Of a stretch of 64,000 nt of DNA, positions 56,687-64,000 are shown one piece after another (within the stretch, counting starts at the first letter, position 1; each line of letters begins with the position of its first letter). Origin of the DNA: Listeria grandensis FSL F6-0971 (GTDB taxonomy: Bacteria > Bacillota > Bacilli > Lactobacillales > Listeriaceae). The position numbers and the translations under genes were made by a program. The stretch is from contig NZ_AODD01000011.1 in NCBI RefSeq assembly GCF_000525835.1, positions 1 through 64,000 of the forward strand, in the 5' to 3' direction. Under the pieces are notes generated by a model. The model had not been told where the DNA came from. It saw nothing but the letters and a program-made list of their open reading frames with translations, and did not search any database.

Positions 56687-57592
56687 TTAATTCAGCTCCT
56701 CTGTGCTCCATTTTGTAAGGTATGTGAGTGGTAATTCCATCCGTGCCGTTTTATTTGGATCAACAATTTGGCACACCCGTAAATCACCTGTTAGCGACAA
56801 TAAATGAATCGCCTCACCTTTTGTCAAATCCGTATAGCGCTCCACAAAATGAACCATTTGCTTCGTTGCCATAACGCTTGCTGTATCTAACGTTTTTGCA
56901 GATGCAATCGTACTTAACTTCCCATCACGAACTAAAAACGGCGTTGGCCAATCTTTATTTTTGAAAACGTTAATCGTAACGGTGATATCACATGGCACTT
57001 CCGCTCCACAAACCGAGACTTCCCCGTCGCCCATTGCAGCGTGACAATCCCCCATCGCAAGTAAGGCTCCAGCTACGTTCACCGGTAGAAACAATGTCGT
57101 TCCCTCCCCTATTTCCTTGCAGTCCATGTTTCCACCATGAGCATCGGGCGTTCCACACGAAACCGGCTCGCCTGCTGGCGCTGTACCAATCACACCAATC
57201 ATCTTATTCAGTGGCAAATCAATTTTTTCTGAAAATTTAATCGCTCCGTTTTTGATAGGAAGACGACGAATTGTATTTTCTGTTAGCTCATCACCCATCA
57301 CGCCAGCATCAGGACCTGTGAATAATGTCGCTGTATCCCCAATATCCAATTTCTCAATCGTGACCGCTAAAATATCACCAACCTCAGCGCCCTCCACAAA
57401 AACAGGCCCAGTCGCCGGATTAATCCGATTCCAGTCCAGCTTCTCAAAAGCACCAGCTTCATCTGTGATCTGATCCTCAAAACAATCATACGCCTCAAAA
57501 ATAAGCCGATCTCCGTCTTTTGCAGTTGCCACTGGTTTATTCCTTTTATCCATGGCATAAATCGGCGCGCCTTTTTTTATAATATGTACCAT
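56687..57592 (-). CDS. acetamidase/formamidase family protein
   Basis: A 301-residue enzyme of the FmdA/AmdA family that hydrolyses short amides to acid and ammonia. Typical blocks are FVEGAEVGDILAVTIEKLDI, GTPDAHGGNMDCKEIGEGTT and LAMGDCHAAMGDGEVSVCGA, which hold the metal-binding residues. The family normally has about 300 residues. It is the first gene in an operon with an APC permease, so amide or amine use as nitrogen source is the likely role. Confidence 0.92.
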   Translation of the reverse strand: MVHIIKKGAPIYAMDKRNKPVATAKDGDRLIFEAYDCFEDQITDEAGAFEKLDWNRINPATGPVFVEGAEVGDILAVTIEKLDIGDTATLFTGPDAGVMGDELTENTIRRLPIKNGAIKFSEKIDLPLNKMIGVIGTAPAGEPVSCGTPDAHGGNMDCKEIGEGTTLFLPVNVAGALLAMGDCHAAMGDGEVSVCGAEVPCDITVTINVFKNKDWPTPFLVRDGKLSTIASAKTLDTASVMATKQMVHFVERYTDLTKGEAIHLLSLTGDLRVCQIVDPNKTARMELPLTYLTKWSTEELN

Positions 57593-57679
57593 TTTGCCTC
57601 ACCCTTTCTTTTTGGATGCATTTATCTTATAGCTAAACGGCGCATTTGTCAATGTAGATTTTTGACAATTTAGAATCCT

Positions 57680-57708
57680 AAAAAAACACCATACATACTC
57701 GTATGGCA
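57680..57708 (-). terminator. terminator after the 57719-58006 gene
   Basis: ACCATAC pairs with GTATGGC-side bases around a six-base loop; on the minus strand seven T residues follow (GGTGTTTTTTT), 11 bases past the stop. Confidence 0.8.
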
Positions 57709-57718
57709 TCTCGTCCTT

Positions 57719-58006
57719 CTATTTTTTTGAAAAGTACTCGCTGATTTTATAATTCACTCGCGCGTCTCCAGTTGTTGCCGTATAAATTGCAGCAATAAAC
57801 ACCGTGATCATTTCAAAAGCAACAAGAATAAGCGTTGCCTGTACACCTATTCCCAACCAGAAAATCGACCAGTATATCCGCAATAACAACACCAAGATGG
57901 TAATCCAATTTCGTCCTTTATTTTTCGGTATAAAATCAAAAACATGCGAAATAAGCGCTACGAGCACGAACCAAAAAAGCTGGCTAATCGTGATCACAAA
58001 ATCCAT
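57719..58006 (-). CDS. small integral membrane protein, unknown
   Basis: A 95-residue protein with three hydrophobic helices (ISQLFWFVLVALISHVFDFI, WITILVLLLRIYWSIFWLGI, LVAFEMITVFIAAIYTATT). It follows the 58011-58364 gene by four bases, so the two are cotranscribed. Family not recognised. Confidence 0.7.
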   Translation of the reverse strand: MDFVITISQLFWFVLVALISHVFDFIPKNKGRNWITILVLLLRIYWSIFWLGIGVQATLILVAFEMITVFIAAIYTATTGDARVNYKISEYFSKK

Positions 58007-58010
58007 CCCT

Positions 58011-58364
58011 TTACGCGTTTAATCGTTGTTCTAGCTTCCCTCTATAGTCATTTATCCTATCTAACGCTGTCACAAATTCAAAATCGCTCATATTATAGTT
58101 TGTGACAAAGTTCCCGTTCCATTCACGAATCATCAGTGAAGATCGAACAGCATCATCAATCGCATCTTTATTCGTTGTCCCACTATAGAACACCCAATGC
58201 GTTGCTGTTGAAGGGTTCTCTAGCTTTTGTGCAAGATCACTTTGAACAGTAGACACAATCGTCTCCAAAAGCGCTTCATCTAAGTCACCTTCCACATAAC
58301 CATACCAAACCGTGCGATAGAACTCGGATTCATGTTCGTGCGTTTCATCAAATAGCTTTTTCAT
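58011..58364 (-). CDS. hypothetical soluble protein
   Basis: A 117-residue acidic helical protein starting MKKLFDETHEHESEFYRTVW. AGGAGG precedes the ATG. It is paired with a small membrane protein downstream. No family recognised. Confidence 0.7.
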   Translation of the reverse strand: MKKLFDETHEHESEFYRTVWYGYVEGDLDEALLETIVSTVQSDLAQKLENPSTATHWVFYSGTTNKDAIDDAVRSSLMIREWNGNFVTNYNMSDFEFVTALDRINDYRGKLEQRLNA

Positions 58365-58513
58365 ATCATAACTCCTCCTTTGCGTGTGACCGCACTTCTA
58401 AACGAACGATCCCCTATATTATAGCATGTTTCTAATGCCAGTTGTATCAATCTCCAGACCTTGCAAAGAAAAGAAGGAGACAAATTCTAAATCCGATATT
58501 GTCCCCCACTCCC

Positions 58514-59908
58514 CTAGGAATCGTGTCTGACATGCTGCAAATTAGGATTTGCTAGTTGTAGTACCGTCACACACTCCACATGCGTCGTGTGAGGGAACAT
58601 ATCTACCGGTTGTACCACTTTTGCCTCATATCCGCCCTCGGTTAACACGAACATATCTCGTGCCAATGTGGATGGGTTGCAGGACACATACACGACACGC
58701 TCAGGCTTCATTTTCAAGATCGTCTGGAGCAGCGCCTCATCGCAACCTTTACGCGGTGGGTCAACAACAAGCACGTCAGCCTTCACGCCGTCTTTAAACC
58801 ATGCTGGAATAACCTCTTCCGCCTTCCCAACCTCAAACGTCACATTATCCATCTCGTTCAATTTAGCATTCGCTCGTGCATCTTCAATTGCTTGCGGCAC
58901 AATCTCAACTCCGTACACATGCTTCGCTTCTTTCGCCAAACAAAGCGAGATTGATCCAATGCCGCAATAGGCATCAATAACCGTCTCCCTGCCTGTCAGC
59001 CCCGCCAATTTCAACGCTTCGGCATATAAGATTTCCGTCTGCACGGGATTCACTTGATAAAAAGACCTCGCGGAAATCGCAAAAGAAATACCGTGAATCG
59101 TATCCATAATGTATTCGCGGCCAGCAAGAACCAGCGTCCGATCACCAAATATAACATTCGTATTCGCCGCATTCACATTCTGAACTAGCGATGTTAAGCC
59201 TGGAATCGCGTGCTGCAACTCCGCAACAATCTGTTCCTTATTTGGAAAATTCGGCTTCGTTGTAACGATGACCAGCATCAATTCCTCCGTCGTCGTCGCA
59301 AATCGCGTCATCAGATGCCGTAACACACCTTTTCTGGTTGTTTCATCGTACGGCTCCATATGATACTTCGCAAAAATCGCGCGCGCTAGCTGAATCGCTT
59401 CATCATTTTGTTCCTGTTGAATCAGACACGTATCCATATCAATAATCTGATGCGATCGTTGTTGATAGAAGCCAGCGACTAGCTTTCCATTGACAAACCC
59501 GACTGGCACTTGTGCCTTATTTCGGTATCGCCAAGGCTCCGCCATTCCAAGTGTCGGCAATACCTCTACATCCTGCTTCCCAATCCGCTTCATCACTTGC
59601 GCCACCTGTTTTTGCTTCATGCGCAATTGCCCATCATAGCTCAAATGCTGCAACTGACAACCGCCACACTGTGCATAAACAACGCAAGGCGGCGTCACCC
59701 GATCCACACTTTCCTTCGTCAACTCGATAATTTTGCCAAATCCGTAGTTCTTATTCGTTTTAATAACCTTAATCCGCGCCATCTCTTCTGGCAAACCTTG
59801 TGGCACGAAAATCGGATAGCCATTTATTTTAGCGACGGCATTGCCATCATGCGTTAAATCCTCAAAAACTACATCCATGCACTCATTCTTACTCACTGGA
59901 GCCCCCAT
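58514..59908 (-). CDS. rlmCD: 23S rRNA (uracil-C5) methyltransferase, RlmCD type
   Basis: A 464-residue SAM-dependent methyltransferase. An N-terminal TRAM domain ([20 protein letters not shown]) is followed by the 4Fe-4S cluster cysteines [12 protein letters not shown], then the SAM site [25 protein letters not shown], and the catalytic Cys in [13 protein letters not shown]. It methylates uridines of 23S rRNA; in Gram-positives one enzyme does U747 and U1939. The start has GGAGGG six bases upstream. It lies in the same relative position in L. monocytogenes. Confidence 0.93.
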   Translation of the reverse strand: MGAPVSKNECMDVVFEDLTHDGNAVAKINGYPIFVPQGLPEEMARIKVIKTNKNYGFGKIIELTKESVDRVTPPCVVYAQCGGCQLQHLSYDGQLRMKQKQVAQVMKRIGKQDVEVLPTLGMAEPWRYRNKAQVPVGFVNGKLVAGFYQQRSHQIIDMDTCLIQQEQNDEAIQLARAIFAKYHMEPYDETTRKGVLRHLMTRFATTTEELMLVIVTTKPNFPNKEQIVAELQHAIPGLTSLVQNVNAANTNVIFGDRTLVLAGREYIMDTIHGISFAISARSFYQVNPVQTEILYAEALKLAGLTGRETVIDAYCGIGSISLCLAKEAKHVYGVEIVPQAIEDARANAKLNEMDNVTFEVGKAEEVIPAWFKDGVKADVLVVDPPRKGCDEALLQTILKMKPERVVYVSCNPSTLARDMFVLTEGGYEAKVVQPVDMFPHTTHVECVTVLQLANPNLQHVRHDS

Positions 59909-59977
59909 TAATAGCCCTCCCTCTCTTTTCTCGACTCTTTATTATAACAAAAAAAAGGATAAGCGCATACCTATCCT

Positions 59978-60737
59978 CTACTTCTTAATCACATATTCTA
60001 ATCCGACTGGTTGCTCAATTTTTTCATCGCTATCCCCTTTGAAAAAAACAAGTGATGTCTTCTCTGCACTAAATTGATAATGCAATTGTCTAGGGTAAGC
60101 GATAACCTGCTCTCCAGCCTCAATATTAAATTCATCTTCTAAATACTGACTCGATATTTTAGCATTAATTCCTAACACAGGTGCGATTTTCTCCGCCAAA
60201 CGACTAGAATAATCGGTCTCTAATTTCTCATTCACTTGTAGCGGTGTGCCAACTGTTGTTGTGAGATTAAATCCTTTACCCGCCACTTTCTCAAGCGTAC
60301 CGTTCAAAATGGAGTAGCTTGTTAAAAAAACCATCGACCTTGTCGTGCGTATACTGAAACGTCGCTGGGTTCATTACTGTCGACACCTTATTTGCAAAAA
60401 TTCGAATGCGGAAACGATCCATTTCCCGGTATTTCGAATCTACTTTTGCCATTTTAGTGAGCACGGTCTTATTGGTTGTATCTAAAATCAAATCGCCATT
60501 GTTCGCGATGCTCGTCACGGTATTGTCACCCTTAATAGGCACGACCAGATTCGGCTCAATCGCAATACTCGTACTGGTTTTAATCCACGTTCTATTACTA
60601 TCCATTAATTTCGCTTGATCAATCTCAGGCATTACTTCTTCTGCCTGCACATTCCAAAATATCAGAAAGGCTGCACCCCCGATGGCTATGCATGCCAATA
60701 AACCAATGATAAAACGGCTTATACGACTATTCTTCAA
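59978..60737 (-). pseudogene. membrane-anchored hypothetical protein, frameshifted
   Basis: Two frames (upstream one ending 60291 and downstream one ending 59978) join if one base is removed from the seven-A run at 60324-60330: KVDGF then LTSYSILNGTLEK. The product is 252 residues with one membrane helix (ISRFIIGLLACIAIGGAAFL) and an extracytoplasmic domain. I chose a TTG start at 60737, which has GAGGG ten bases upstream; an earlier frame start at 60788 is possible. Family unknown. It lies between rlmCD and dagK. Confidence 0.7.
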
Positions 60738-60899
60738 GTCGCAAACACCCTCTTTCTTGTATCTCGCTTTGTTCGTAACAGCTTCCACCAGTATATCGCA
60801 TTTTACGATTTAATACAAGTTGTTTACAATAATTACATTAATTCCTTGATATATTACAAAAATAGTACTCCCCTGGAAAGAATATAGCTACCCTGTATA

Positions 60900-61841
60900 T
60901 TAATCAATCATTTCCATTTGTTTATTGTTTAAGTCAGACGCTGGAATGTCTGCTACATTGGCGAAAAAGGAGATGTGTTGCTTCAAGTTTTGGAAGATCA
61001 TTGGCGTTTCTCCACCTAATTCCCCGTCCAAATTAATCAACATCTGATCATCGGAATGCACGACCACCTTCTCCGATTTCACATAAATCACGTTTGGCTC
61101 CTTGATGTGATCACCACGTAAAGCCAGCGTCACTAACCGGATAAACTCTGCCAGATTCACTTTTTTCACGATAATCAATGAGAATTTGCCATCGTCCAAT
61201 TTAGCGTCAGGAGCTATTTTTTCAAAACCACCGATTGAATTCGTCAATCCGAGTAGGAAAAACATCGCTTCTCCTTCAAAAACGCCATCATCATATTCCA
61301 CTCTGACATGCGTCGCCTTTAACGATGGTAACATTTCAATACCCTTCAAATAATAAGCTAGCTGCCCTAGCATGGTTTTCAAACGACTTGGTACATCATA
61401 CGTAAGCTCTGTAATGCGACCACCACCACCGATATTGATAAAATACGTATCATTAGCTCTTCCAATATCCATCGCGACACTAGCGCCTTTAGCAATGATC
61501 TCCGTCGCTTTAATCACGTCACGCGGAATTTTCAGTGCCCTCGCAAAGTCGTTCGTCGTTCCAGTTGGGATAATTCCTATTTTTGGTCGATAATCCTGTT
61601 CAGCGATACCATTAATAACCTCATTAATTGTACCATCACCGCCAGCTGCTACCACTAAATCATAGCGATCCTCCACCGCTTTTCGTGCTTCATTTTTAGC
61701 ATCATTTTCAGCTGGTGTCGTTGCATGGGAGCTCGTTATATATCCCGCATTTTCTAGTATTGTTAACACATCAGCCAAGTTTTTCTTAATAATTTCTCTT
61801 CCTGATGTTGGGTTATAAATCACTCGCGCTCGTTTCTGCAT
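60900..61841 (-). CDS. dagK: diacylglycerol kinase
   Basis: A 313-residue soluble lipid kinase of the DagK/YegS type. The catalytic loop is VVAAGGDGTINEVINGIAEQ with GIIPTGTTNDFARAL, as in diacylglycerol kinase DgkB of Gram-positives. It phosphorylates diacylglycerol released by teichoic acid synthesis so that it returns to phospholipid. The start has no strong ribosome site but the N-terminus RARVIYNPTSGRE is the family start. It is next to gatB as in L. monocytogenes. Confidence 0.94.
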   Translation of the reverse strand: MQKRARVIYNPTSGREIIKKNLADVLTILENAGYITSSHATTPAENDAKNEARKAVEDRYDLVVAAGGDGTINEVINGIAEQDYRPKIGIIPTGTTNDFARALKIPRDVIKATEIIAKGASVAMDIGRANDTYFINIGGGGRITELTYDVPSRLKTMLGQLAYYLKGIEMLPSLKATHVRVEYDDGVFEGEAMFFLLGLTNSIGGFEKIAPDAKLDDGKFSLIIVKKVNLAEFIRLVTLALRGDHIKEPNVIYVKSEKVVVHSDDQMLINLDGELGGETPMIFQNLKQHISFFANVADIPASDLNNKQMEMID

Positions 61842-61966
61842 ATTATATTCTCCATCCTCTCAAAAAGGAGTCTATAGGTGTAATATTTTTACACCGAACA
61901 CTTTTCATTATACCAAACTAGCCTCCAAAAACCCATTCTGAAGCTATCGTCTTGCTTAAAAAATGC

Positions 61967-62008
61967 AAAAAAGTTACTAGGAGCGTCTATTTTCCCGCCC
62001 CTAATAAC
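61967..62008 (-). terminator. terminator after gatB
   Basis: GTTACTAGGAGCG pairs with CGCCCCTAATAAC with two mismatches around a ten-base loop; on the minus strand six T residues follow. It lies 13 bases past the gatB stop. Confidence 0.85.
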
Positions 62009-62020
62009 TCTGTGTGTTAT

Positions 62021-63451
62021 TTAACGTTTGTTCATTTCATCTACCAAAATTTCATTAACCATCGTTGGATTTGCTTGACCTTTCGTCGCTTTCATCACTT
62101 GGCCAACAAGGAAACCAACCGCGCGATCTTTACCATTTTTAAAGTCGGCTACAGATTGTTCGTTTTGATCTAGAATACCGGAAATAATACCTCTTAGTTC
62201 GCCGGCATCCGATATTTGAACAAGGCCTTTCGCTTTCACTACTTCTTCAGCGTCGCCACCGTTTGTAATGAGTTCACGGAAAACTTTTTTAGCTATCTTG
62301 GATGAAATCGTTCCTTTTTCGATGAGGTTGATCATGCCAGCAAGATTTTCAGGTGTTAGCTTAGTATCGACAAGTTCTTGTTGCTCTGCATTTAGGTATG
62401 CAGAAACTTCACCCATTAACCAGTTCGACGCTTGTTTTGCATCGGCACCTTTTTGAATGGTTGCTTCAAAGAAATCGGACATTTCTTTTGTTAATGTAAG
62501 AACCATCGCATCATATGCTGGTAAACCAATTTCTTCTACGTAGCGCACTTGGCGTTTGTCTGGAAGCTCTGGGATTTCAGCACGAATGCGTTCTTTCCAC
62601 TCATTATCAATGTATAGATCCACCAAATCTGGCTCTGGGAAATAACGATAATCATCGGAACCCTCTTTGATACGCATCAACGTCGTTTTCCCTGTGGCTT
62701 CTTCAAAACGGCGTGTTTCTTGCTCAATGATGCCACCTGCCATTAGCACTTCTGCTTGGCGTTTGATTTCGTATTCGATACCTTTACGTACGTTTGTGAA
62801 AGAGTTCAAGTTTTTCAGCTCCGTTTTTACGCCGAACGCTTCTTGACCTACTGGGCGAATCGAGATGTTCGCATCACAGCGCATCGATCCTTCTTCCATT
62901 TTGACGTCGGAAACGCCTGTATATTGGATGATCGACTTGATTTTTTCAAGGTAAGCATAGGCTTCATCAGCTGTACGCATATCTGGTTCTGACACGATTT
63001 CAACAAGCGGCGTGCCTTGACGGTTAATGTCGACAAGGGAGTAGCCATGTGATGTATGCGTATTTTTACCAGCGTCCTCTTCCAAGTGAAGCCGGGTAAC
63101 ACCGATACGTTTTTTCTCACCATGTACTTCGATATCAATCCAGCCGTGTTCGCCGATTGGTTGGTCGAATTGTGAGATTTGATAGGCTTTCGGATTATCT
63201 GGATAGAAGTAGTTTTTACGATCGAATTTCGTGTGCTCTGCGATTTCACAGTTGATTGCCATCGCTGCTTTCATACCGTATTCGACTGCTTTTTTATTCA
63301 AAACTGGCAAAACGCCTGGCATCCCAAGATCCACCACGTTCGTATTCGTATTCGGCTCCGCGCCAAAATGAGCAGGTGCCGGCGAAAAGATTTTGGATTC
63401 TGTTTTCAATTCTACATGGACCTCAAGTCCGATTACTGTTTCAAAATTCAT
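62021..63451 (-). CDS. gatB: aspartyl/glutamyl-tRNA(Asn/Gln) amidotransferase subunit B
   Basis: A 476-residue subunit that binds and activates misacylated tRNA so that Glu-tRNA(Gln) becomes Gln-tRNA(Gln). The start [20 protein letters not shown] and blocks [20 protein letters not shown] and [20 protein letters not shown] are GatB signatures; the C-terminal YqeY-like domain is present. It follows gatA by 15 bases on the same strand with GGAGGG before the ATG. Confidence 0.97.
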   Translation of the reverse strand: MNFETVIGLEVHVELKTESKIFSPAPAHFGAEPNTNTNVVDLGMPGVLPVLNKKAVEYGMKAAMAINCEIAEHTKFDRKNYFYPDNPKAYQISQFDQPIGEHGWIDIEVHGEKKRIGVTRLHLEEDAGKNTHTSHGYSLVDINRQGTPLVEIVSEPDMRTADEAYAYLEKIKSIIQYTGVSDVKMEEGSMRCDANISIRPVGQEAFGVKTELKNLNSFTNVRKGIEYEIKRQAEVLMAGGIIEQETRRFEEATGKTTLMRIKEGSDDYRYFPEPDLVDLYIDNEWKERIRAEIPELPDKRQVRYVEEIGLPAYDAMVLTLTKEMSDFFEATIQKGADAKQASNWLMGEVSAYLNAEQQELVDTKLTPENLAGMINLIEKGTISSKIAKKVFRELITNGGDAEEVVKAKGLVQISDAGELRGIISGILDQNEQSVADFKNGKDRAVGFLVGQVMKATKGQANPTMVNEILVDEMNKR

Positions 63452-63466
63452 ATGTCTCGCCCTCCC

Positions 63467-64000
63467 TTATAAACTTGGTTTTTCTTTATGGAATTCTGTT
63501 GCTTGTTCAAATGCATGCGCCACACGGTAAATCGTTTTTTCATCGAAGTAGTTACCAATCACTTGCAAACCGACTGGCATACCTTCTGAGAGTCCACAAG
63601 GAACCGAGATCGCCGGAAGACCAGCCAAGTTAATCGGAATCGTTAACAAATCATTTAAATACATCGTGATTGGGTCATGGATCAATCCGCCAATATCAAA
63701 GGCAACAGTTGGTGCACTTGGCCCGATAATCACATCGTAATCTGCAAATACATTCGCAAAATCTTGCTTGATTAGCGTACGTGCTTGTTGTCCTTTTTTA
63801 TAATATGCATCGTAATAACCGGAGCTAAGCGCAAAAGTTCCTAACATGATACGACGTTTTACCTCATCTCCAAAACCTTCGGCGCGTGATTTTTTGTAAA
63901 GCTCTTCCAATGTATGCGCGTTTGGTGAACGGTAACCGTAGCGTACGCCGTCAAAGCGAGCCAAGTTCGATGACGCTTCACTCGATGCTAAAATATAATA
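63467..64000 (-). CDS. gatA: glutamyl-tRNA(Gln) amidotransferase subunit A (C-terminal part, runs off window)
   Basis: 178 residues of the C-terminal part of the amidase subunit, open to the window end. It includes [18 protein letters not shown], the conserved block just after the catalytic core, and [20 protein letters not shown] near the C-terminus. The catalytic Ser-Ser-Lys part lies outside. It releases ammonia from glutamine for GatB. The gene overlaps nothing and is followed by gatB after 15 bases. Confidence 0.95.
   Translation of the reverse strand, partial: YYILASSEASSNLARFDGVRYGYRSPNAHTLEELYKKSRAEGFGDEVKRRIMLGTFALSSGYYDAYYKKGQQARTLIKQDFANVFADYDVIIGPSAPTVAFDIGGLIHDPITMYLNDLLTIPINLAGLPAISVPCGLSEGMPVGLQVIGNYFDEKTIYRVAHAFEQATEFHKEKPSL

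Noticed and set aside
1-64000. Insertion sequence or integrase responsible for the accessory block
   Set aside because: No transposase, tyrosine or serine recombinase motif, terminal inverted repeat or tRNA target was seen.

Overview
The window looks like a chromosomal segment of a Listeria-type Firmicute (Listeriaceae), probably not L. monocytogenes itself. The main reason is gene order. A divergent gltC / gltB-gltD locus is followed, after an accessory region, by virS-adeC-hypothetical-epimerase-virR and a BceAB-type ABC transporter, then an rlmCD-type methyltransferase, dagK, gatB and gatA. This is the order I recall for the gltD-gltC to gatB-gatA part of the L. monocytogenes chromosome. 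The CRISPR repeats also resemble the orphan RliB-type repeats of Listeria. Most genes lie on the minus strand.

Layout. 1-3.5 kb: a LevR/ManR-type sigma-54 activator and the start of its PTS operon, with a textbook -24/-12 promoter. 3.7-6.9 kb: a frameshifted DEAD-box helicase, a Gfo/Idh/MocA oxidoreductase, a histidine phosphatase and a carboxymuconolactone-decarboxylase-like protein; the last two share a MerR-type promoter. 7.0-8.6 kb: two CRISPR arrays without cas genes, each with its own copy of a hairpin, leader and promoter. 8.6-16.0 kb: gltD, gltB and gltC (glutamate synthase and its LysR activator). 16.0-41.1 kb: accessory DNA, with a bacteriocin-like cassette flanked by a duplicated gltC 3' end, a TetR-controlled hydrolase/amidohydrolase operon, an hsdR remnant, a very large Rhs/WapA-type polymorphic toxin with displaced toxin tips and a row of immunity genes, an RloA/RloB (AbiL-like) defence pair, and debris. 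41.1-64 kb: core genes, namely an AlkD-like protein, acetyltransferase, alcohol dehydrogenase, VirRS/VirAB, OsmC/Ohr protein, sodium:solute symporter, amino-acid permease with acetamidase, 23S rRNA methyltransferase, diacylglycerol kinase and the Glu-tRNA amidotransferase operon (gatA runs off the end).

How the parts work together. The Rhs gene encodes a secreted YD-repeat shell ending in the usual DPxG core motif, a strikingly lysine-rich segment and a toxin tip. The next gene overlaps the tip by four bases and is the likely immunity gene. Downstream lie older tips that begin inside the conserved core or linker, each followed by its own small gene. This is the usual arrangement for tip exchange by recombination.

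A caution that affects many entries: about eleven frameshifts in this window are single extra bases, nearly all in A or T runs, and several fall in genes normally intact in this genus (virB-like permease, symporter, rlmCD-dagK interval). They may be assembly errors, true pseudogenes, or in the Rhs tip a slippage switch. I annotated these as frameshifted genes and give the reconstructed product. No tRNA, rRNA, insertion sequence or cas gene was seen.
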